Under the pieces are notes generated by a model. That model saw only the letters and a program-made list of their open reading frames with translations, made no database searches and was not told the DNA's origin. 9,830 nt of DNA. It comes from a bacterium. Lineage in GTDB: Bacteria > Actinomycetota > Acidimicrobiia > Acidimicrobiales > CATQHL01. Both the position numbers and the translations under genes were made by a program. The stretch lies in NCBI GenBank assembly GCA_028819945.1, contig JAPPKQ010000287.1, positions 1 through 9,830 of the forward strand, given 5' to 3'. This document shows, piece after piece, positions 5,997-9,830 of this stretch; the first letter of the stretch is position 1; every line of letters starts with the position of its first letter.

Positions 5997-6568
5997 CAAG
6001 CGACGAAGCACCCCTCACCGAGCGGCCCTACGAGCGGCGCGAGCTGCGCTCGACCCCGTCGCTGGTGTTGGTGAACACCGGCGACGGCAAAGGCAAGTCC
6101 ACGGCGGCCTTCGGCACGATCCTGCGCGCCGTGGCCCAGGGCTGGCCGGTGGCGGTGGTGCAGTTCCTCAAGAGCGGCGACTGGAACACCGGCGAGGAGA
6201 AGACCTGTCGCGGCCTGGGCGTGGCGTGGCACTCAGCCGGCGACGGGTTCACGTGGGACTCCGATGACCTCGACGAGACGAAGGCCAAGGCTGTGGCCGC
6301 CTGGGAGTTCGCCGCGGGACTGATCGCGACGGACAACCACCGGCTCATCGTCCTCGACGAGATCAGCTACGCCATGACGTGGGGATGGATCGACGCCGCC
6401 GAGGTTGCGGCGGCTCTGGCCGGACGCCCCGAGCGGGTGAGCGTGATCCTGACCGGGCGTGACATGGCCGCCGAGGTGGTCGAGGCGGCCGACACCGTGA
6501 CCGAGATGGTGAGCGTCAAGCACGCCTTCGACGGCGGGATCCGGGCCAAGAAGGGGATCGACTACTGA
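5993..6568 (+). CDS. cobO: Cob(I)yrinic acid a,c-diamide / corrinoid adenosyltransferase (CobO/BtuR/CobA type)
   Basis: A 191-residue P-loop protein of the usual length for CobO/BtuR. The ATG at 5993 forms an ATGA overlap with btuD; AAAGGA lies about 10 bases upstream. The same frame stays open far upstream but that part is only btuD in another frame. The nucleotide-binding loop is TGDGKGKST (29-37), followed by VAVVQFLKSG, and the acidic RLIVLDEISYAMTWGWI region (about 117-133, Asp122 and Glu123). The end, IRAKKGIDY, is typical of the family. The enzyme transfers the adenosyl group of ATP to the cobalt of a reduced corrinoid, producing adenosylcobinamide or adenosylcobyric acid in the cytoplasm. 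It stands directly after the transporter and before CbiZ, which acts on the adenosylated form. 25 bases separate it from cbiZ. Confidence 0.94.
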   Translation: MTSDEAPLTERPYERRELRSTPSLVLVNTGDGKGKSTAAFGTILRAVAQGWPVAVVQFLKSGDWNTGEEKTCRGLGVAWHSAGDGFTWDSDDLDETKAKAVAAWEFAAGLIATDNHRLIVLDEISYAMTWGWIDAAEVAAALAGRPERVSVILTGRDMAAEVVEAADTVTEMVSVKHAFDGGIRAKKGIDY

Positions 6569-6593
6569 GCGCGGCGGGCCCCCGGTTGCGGCG

Positions 6594-7292
6594 GTGACGG
6601 TCGAGCCTGCCCTCCGGGTGACGGACCGCGCGCCGCGCGGCGTCCTGGTGTGGCGCTGGCCGGCCGCGGTCGACGCTCTCTCGTCGGCTGGTGTGGGCGG
6701 CGGGGTGAGCCGGCCCTGCTGGGTGATCAACATCGGCGTGGATTCCGGTTACGGGCGCACCGATCTGACCGATCACGCCACCGAGGTTTCCGCAGAGATC
6801 GGCTTGCCGGGCGACGGAGTGGCGCTGTTCACCGCCGCCGACGTGACGCGCCCCGCTCGCAGCGCCGCCGGGGGCGTCACCGTGCACGCCACCGTGGGAG
6901 TGAGCCATCCAACGTGGGCCGCCGGCCACAGACACCTGTGCACCGGCGACTCAGCGACCGCTGCCGAGCCGTCCCGAGTGGACCCGACGCCCGGACAGAG
7001 CGCAATCCCCGCCGGCGCGCCGCGGCCGGGAACGATCAACCTCGTGATCCAGGTTCCGGTGGGACTCGACGGAGGCGCCGGGGTCAACGCTGTGATCACA
7101 GCGACGGAGGCCAAGACGCAGGCGCTGCTCGAGGCGGGCGTCGACGGCACCGGCACCGCAACCGACGCGGTCGTGGTGGTGTGGCCGTCGGCGGCGGAAC
7201 GCTCCGAGCGCTTCGCAGGCCCCCGCTCGCCGTGGGGGGCACGAATCGGCCGCTGCGTGCACGCGGCGGTGCGAGAGGGACTCGCGACATGA
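6594..7292 (+). CDS. cbiZ: Adenosylcobinamide amidohydrolase (cobyric acid-forming), CbiZ
   Basis: A 232-residue protein starting at a GTG at 6594 without a strong ribosome-binding site; translation may depend on ribosomes leaving cobO 25 bases earlier. The CbiZ-family pattern is recognisable: LSSAGVGGG (29-37), the VINIGVD segment (44-50), FTAADVT (79-85), HATVGVSHPTWAAG (98-111), PGTINLVI (145-152), ITATEAKTQALLEAGVDG (168-185), and GTGTATDAVVV (185-195). CbiZ hydrolyses the amide bond joining the aminopropanol arm to the corrin ring, turning adenosylcobinamide (and in some bacteria pseudocobalamin) into adenosylcobyric acid. The later genes cbiB, cobU, cobS and cobT then rebuild a cobamide. 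It was described first in archaea, where it replaces the cobinamide kinase route. Here it sits beside a complete-looking cobU, as in bacterial remodelling systems. The stop overlaps cobU in an ATGA. The family call is firm; the substrate in vivo is inferred. Confidence 0.88.
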   Translation: MTVEPALRVTDRAPRGVLVWRWPAAVDALSSAGVGGGVSRPCWVINIGVDSGYGRTDLTDHATEVSAEIGLPGDGVALFTAADVTRPARSAAGGVTVHATVGVSHPTWAAGHRHLCTGDSATAAEPSRVDPTPGQSAIPAGAPRPGTINLVIQVPVGLDGGAGVNAVITATEAKTQALLEAGVDGTGTATDAVVVVWPSAAERSERFAGPRSPWGARIGRCVHAAVREGLAT

Positions 7293-7810
7293 TCACGCTG
7301 GTGCTCGGCGGAGCCAGTTCGGGCAAGTCGCTCGTGGCCGAGGAGATCGCCGCATCCCACGGTGACGCCGTCACGTACGTGGCCACCGCCGTGCCGGCCC
7401 CCGGAGACGTCGACCATCTGGCACGAATCGCCGCCCACCGGACGCGCCGCCCGGCCGGCTGGGTGACGGTGGAGTGCGCCGCTGCGGCCGACCTGGCGGG
7501 CCATCTTCGGCGACTCGACGGCGTGGCGCTGGTGGACTCGCTCGGCACCTGGGTCGCCCTGAAGCCAGGCTTCGACGTGGCAGAGGAGACCGCCGACCTG
7601 CTGGCAGCCGTCGCGCAGCGAGATGCCCCGACCGTGCTGGTCTCCGAGGAGGTGGGCCTCGCCGTGCACCCGCCGAGCGAAGCGGGGCGGCGCTACGTGG
7701 ATGCCGTCGGGGCACTCAACCAGCGGATCGCTGCCGCCGCCGACACGGTGCTGCTGGTCGTGGCCGGTCGGGCCTTGGAGTTGCCGTCACCGCGGGGCGG
7801 GTCGTGCTGA
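7289..7810 (+). CDS. cobU: Adenosylcobinamide kinase / adenosylcobinamide-phosphate guanylyltransferase (CobU/CobP)
   Basis: A 173-residue bifunctional nucleotide-loop enzyme, normal length for CobU. The ATG at 7289 is part of an ATGA overlap with cbiZ. The P-loop is GGASSGKS (7-14). His50 in RIAAHRTRRPAGW corresponds by alignment from memory to the His that carries GMP in Salmonella CobU. A central VDSLGTWV follows, then VSEEVGLAVHPP and the family-typical end ALNQRIAAAADTVLLVVAG. It phosphorylates adenosylcobinamide and then attaches GMP, giving adenosylcobinamide-GDP, the substrate of CobS. With CbiB in the operon, adenosylcobinamide-phosphate can be made de novo, so only the guanylyltransferase half may be essential here, yet both active-site motifs look preserved. 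The 3' end overlaps the cobS start by seven bases (GTGCTGA). Confidence 0.93.
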   Translation: MITLVLGGASSGKSLVAEEIAASHGDAVTYVATAVPAPGDVDHLARIAAHRTRRPAGWVTVECAAAADLAGHLRRLDGVALVDSLGTWVALKPGFDVAEETADLLAAVAQRDAPTVLVSEEVGLAVHPPSEAGRRYVDAVGALNQRIAAAADTVLLVVAGRALELPSPRGGSC

Positions 7811-8502
7811 GCGCGCTGTCGTTCCTGACGATCTTCGGGCGGCCAACTCCGCCGAGTCGGCACACGTTCCGGTGGTTCGCCGTCGTAGGTGGCGGGATCG
7901 GGGCAGCCGTCGGGGGCGTCCACTGGGGGGCCCACCTGCTGTGGCCGCCGCTCGTTGCCGCTGCCGTCGTCCTGGCCGCGGACCTGCTGCTGACGGGAGC
8001 GCTGCACCTGGACGGCCTGGCGGACTCGGCCGACGGGCTGGGGGCGCAGGTGGACCGGGCCCGACGCCTGGAGTTGATGACCGAGCCCGGGATCGGCGCC
8101 TTCGCCCTCGCTGCGGGCAGCGTCGTGCTCGTGGCCCGCTGGGCGCTGCTCGCGGAGGGGGAGATCGAGTTCCTGGCGTTCGTGTGCGTCTGGGCGACGA
8201 GCCGCGTCCTCGCCGCGACAGTGCCGGCCTTCGTCGGCTACGCCAGGCCCGGCGGGCTGGCCGAGGCGTTCTGCACCGGTTCCCGGCGCTGGTTGCTTGC
8301 GTGGCCGGCGCCCGCGGCGGTGGGGCTCTACTTCGTGAGTGGGCCGCTCGGTCCGATCGCGGTGGGCTCCGCCGTCATGACCTGCATCGGGATCGCCGCC
8401 CTCGCCGAGCGGCGACTCGGCGGATTCACCGGAGACATCCTCGGCGCGGTGATCATGCTGAGCGAGACGGCCGCATTGCTGACCCTCGTGGCCGCGCCGT
8501 GA
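7804..8502 (+). CDS. cobS: Adenosylcobinamide-GDP ribazoletransferase (cobalamin synthase), CobS
   Basis: A 232-residue polytopic membrane protein. The GTG at 7804 overlapping the cobU stop is chosen because it yields the usual opening (LSALSFLTIFGRP) and follows the G-rich GGGGCGGG. The conserved motif GALHLDGLADSADGLGA (65-81) carries the acidic residues Asp70, Asp74 and Asp77 that define the family, followed by RARRLELMTEPGIGAFAL. Several hydrophobic helices follow and GGFTGDILGA lies near the C-terminus. The enzyme joins adenosylcobinamide-GDP with alpha-ribazole (or its phosphate) to give adenosylcobalamin, or its phosphate, at the membrane. Its last ten codons, including the stop, are contained in a 32-base sequence that is repeated 70 bases downstream. 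Confidence 0.93.
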   Translation: MLSALSFLTIFGRPTPPSRHTFRWFAVVGGGIGAAVGGVHWGAHLLWPPLVAAAVVLAADLLLTGALHLDGLADSADGLGAQVDRARRLELMTEPGIGAFALAAGSVVLVARWALLAEGEIEFLAFVCVWATSRVLAATVPAFVGYARPGGLAEAFCTGSRRWLLAWPAPAAVGLYFVSGPLGPIAVGSAVMTCIGIAALAERRLGGFTGDILGAVIMLSETAALLTLVAAP

Positions 8503-8618
8503 ACGCCCAATCGACGGCGCCAACATCGCGCCATGGCTCGCTGCATTGCTGACCCTCGTGGCCGCGCCGTGAACCGCCGGCCAGGTGACTGCGACCGAGC
8601 CGACCCTCGTGGCCGCGC
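8473..8618 (+). repeat. Direct repeats of the cobS 3' end in the cobS-cbiB gap
   Basis: A 32-base sequence starting GCATTGCTGACCCTCGTGGC occurs identically at 8473-8504 (the last codons and stop of cobS) and 8543-8574 (noncoding), a period of 70. The 17-base core GACCCTCGTGGCCGCGC recurs a third time at 8602-8618, 51 bases further. The sequence between the copies is not itself repeated, so this is not a simple tandem duplication. The gap from 8503 to 8666 (164 bases) contains no recognised gene. A 52-codon open frame (8533-8691) runs through copies two and three and ends overlapping a possible cbiB start; it is described among the findings. Confidence 0.8.
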
Positions 8619-8666
8619 GCTCGCCGGCAAGCCCTGGCGCCCCTCGAGCCCAGCACCGGGAAGACG

Positions 8667-9599
8667 GTGCGGTTGGGGGTTGCGCCCGTGAGCGCGCTCG
8701 CCGGGCGCTGCGGGTCGGTTGCGGCCGGCCTGCTACTGGACCGCCTCGCCGGGGAGCCGCCCGCCGAGGCGCACCCGGTGGCGTGGTTCGGGCGCCTCAT
8801 GGAATGGCTCGAGGAGCGGATCTGGGCAGACAGCCGGCCGCGCGGGATCGCATACACCGCCATGGGTGTCGCAGTGGGCATCCTGGCGGGCCGGCTGATG
8901 CGCTCGGTGACGGCCGCCGTGGCATTCACCGCGGCCGGGCGGGAACTCCGGCGTTTCGCAGCCGGGGTGGGCGAGGCCGCCGCGGGCGGAGACCTCGAGC
9001 GAGCCCGGTCGGAGCTACCGGTGCTCGTGGGGCGGGATCCGAGCGCTTTGGACGCTTCGGGAGTGGCGGCCGCCGCCATCGAGTCGGTGGCCGAGAACAG
9101 CGTCGACGCCGTGATCGCCCCCGCCTTCTGGGCGGTGGTCGCCGGTGCGCCGGGTGCCATCGCCTACCGGGCCATCAACACGATGGACGCCATGGTCGGC
9201 CACCGGAACGACCGCTATCGCCGATTCGGCTGGGCCGCCGCCCGCCTCGACGACATCGCCAACTACCTGCCGGCCAGGGTCTTCGCCGCGCTGGTCGCCG
9301 CCGTCGTCCCCGAGCGAGCGCGGGAGGTCCTCGCCACGGTACGCCGTGACGCTCCGGCCCACCCGTCGCCGAACGCGGGGGTCGCCGAGGCCGCCGTGGC
9401 CGGTGCCCTCGGCCGGGAACTCGGCGGTCCGCTGCGTTACGGAGCGACTGCCGCGGACCGACCCGTGTGGGGGACGGGGCCCCGCCCCGGTCCCGCCGAC
9501 GTCCCCGCCGCCGTCGACATCGCCGAGAAGGTCGAGCGAGTCCTGCTGGTGGTATTGGGGATTGCCTGGCTGTCGGGTGCTCGCCGGGGGCGGTATTGA
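8667..9599 (+). CDS. cbiB: Adenosylcobinamide-phosphate synthase (CbiB / actinobacterial CobD)
   Basis: A 310-residue membrane protein of normal family length. Two GTG starts are possible: 8667, preceded by a weak CGGGAAGA, and 8688, preceded by GGGGG with an 8-base gap; the second gives 303 residues and may be the real start. Family signatures are clear in order: LLLDRLAGEPPAEAHPVAWF (22-41), AIESVAENSVDAVIAPAFWA (137-156), YRAINTMDAMVGHR (167-180), FGWAAARLDDIANYLPAR (187-204), SPNAGVAEAAVAGALG (234-249) and LGGPLRYG. The enzyme condenses adenosylcobyric acid with (R)-1-amino-2-propanol phosphate. This is the step that uses the CbiZ product, so its presence completes the CbiZ bypass. The threonine-phosphate decarboxylase that makes the aminopropanol phosphate is not in the window. 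The gene follows cobS after a repeat-filled gap. Confidence 0.94.
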   Translation: MRLGVAPVSALAGRCGSVAAGLLLDRLAGEPPAEAHPVAWFGRLMEWLEERIWADSRPRGIAYTAMGVAVGILAGRLMRSVTAAVAFTAAGRELRRFAAGVGEAAAGGDLERARSELPVLVGRDPSALDASGVAAAAIESVAENSVDAVIAPAFWAVVAGAPGAIAYRAINTMDAMVGHRNDRYRRFGWAAARLDDIANYLPARVFAALVAAVVPERAREVLATVRRDAPAHPSPNAGVAEAAVAGALGRELGGPLRYGATAADRPVWGTGPRPGPADVPAAVDIAEKVERVLLVVLGIAWLSGARRGRY

Positions 9600-9667
9600 G
9601 CGTGCTGCCGTCCCGGGGCCACCCATCCGGCCAACCGGCACACATGGGCGTCGAACCCGCATTCGTC

Positions 9668-9687
9668 GTTCCGGCGGAGGCCGGAAC
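9668..9687 (+). repeat. REP-like hairpin element, copy 2, between cbiB and cobT
   Basis: Arms GTTCCGGC (9668-9675) and GCCGGAAC (9680-9687) are perfectly complementary around the loop GGAG. The flanks GTC before and CCAGTC after extend the similarity to the minus-strand copy at 2632-2651. The element sits in a 142-base gap (9600-9741) without a recognised gene inside an otherwise tight operon. It has no U-tract, so it is not a standard terminator, but such hairpins can alter the stability or readthrough of downstream message. Confidence 0.65.
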
Positions 9688-9741
9688 CCAGTCGGCCCAA
9701 CCCGACCCCGGCGCGTCGCCGGATCCGGCGAGGCTCGTCCC

Positions 9742-9830
9742 GTGAGCGGCGCCCCGTTCCCGGCAGCGCCGCCGCTCGACGCCGGGGCCATGGCGGCGGC
9801 GCGGCGGCGCTGGGCCACCCGGGCGGAGCC
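9742..9830 (+). CDS. cobT: Probable nicotinate-nucleotide--dimethylbenzimidazole phosphoribosyltransferase, CobT (5' end only)
   Basis: Only 29 codons are visible before the window ends. The GTG at 9742 is preceded by GCGAGG with an 8-base gap. The peptide includes APPLDAGAMAAARRRWATRA, which resembles the CobT N-terminus (a PLD, AMAAA, then Arg-rich helix just before the KPxGSLG motif). CobT makes alpha-ribazole phosphate, the lower-ligand donor for CobS, so it fits the operon exactly. The motif that would confirm it lies just past the edge, so the call rests on a short match plus context. Confidence 0.6.
   Translation, partial: MSGAPFPAAPPLDAGAMAAARRRWATRAE

Noticed and set aside
6650..7288. 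N-terminal extension of cobU
   Set aside because: It is cbiZ read in a different frame; the P-loop of CobU normally starts within the first ten residues, as from 7289.
8473..8618. CRISPR array
   Set aside because: Only two full and one partial copy, unequal spacing (70 and 51), and one copy is inside cobS; no cas genes.
9668..9687. Rho-independent terminator ending the operon after cbiB
   Set aside because: The hairpin is strong but no U-tract follows, the same element recurs elsewhere, and a likely cobT starts 55 bases later.

Overview
The window is GC-rich throughout, uses many GTG starts, and packs its genes tightly with 4-base ATGA overlaps. It looks like a chromosomal piece of a high-GC bacterium. 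The styles of the lipoproteins, the FCD regulator and the cob genes suggest an actinobacterium, possibly of an Acidimicrobiia-like marine lineage, but this is inference and the sequence alone does not fix the taxonomy.

Left part (1-1972): the 5' end of a minus-strand gene for a BMP/PnrA-family substrate-binding lipoprotein runs off the left edge. It is divergent from a plus-strand GntR/FCD-family regulator. The 267-base divergent region between them carries an imperfect 20-bp palindrome that is a good candidate operator for the regulator.

Middle part (1973-2680): no intact gene. The minus strand holds a broken AlkB-like 2-oxoglutarate/Fe(II) dioxygenase, with N- and C-terminal pieces joined in different frames and the catalytic middle missing. 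Possible weaker debris of a dehydrogenase lies beyond it. A short REP-like hairpin sits just upstream of the AlkB remnant and has a second copy near the right end of the window.

Right part (2685-9830): one long plus-strand cobamide operon headed by a cobalamin riboswitch. The order is riboswitch, btuF (binding lipoprotein), btuC (permease), btuD (ATPase), cobO (corrinoid adenosyltransferase), cbiZ (adenosylcobinamide amidohydrolase), cobU (kinase/guanylyltransferase), cobS (cobalamin synthase), cbiB (adenosylcobinamide-phosphate synthase) and the first codons of a probable cobT. Together these import a corrinoid, adenosylate it, strip its aminopropanol/nucleotide arm through CbiZ to give adenosylcobyric acid, and rebuild the lower ligand through CbiB, CobU, CobS and CobT. 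No corrin-ring synthesis gene is visible, so the visible part is a salvage and possibly a cobamide-remodelling operon. Two gaps interrupt the otherwise tight operon, after cobS and after cbiB, and each contains repeats.

Most notable points: the CbiZ-plus-CobU salvage/remodelling layout; a riboswitch whose ribosome-binding site lies in a long hairpin that may kiss the aptamer loop L5; the core-deleted AlkB remnant; and the duplicated 3' end of cobS. No tRNA, rRNA, CRISPR array or intact mobile element was seen.
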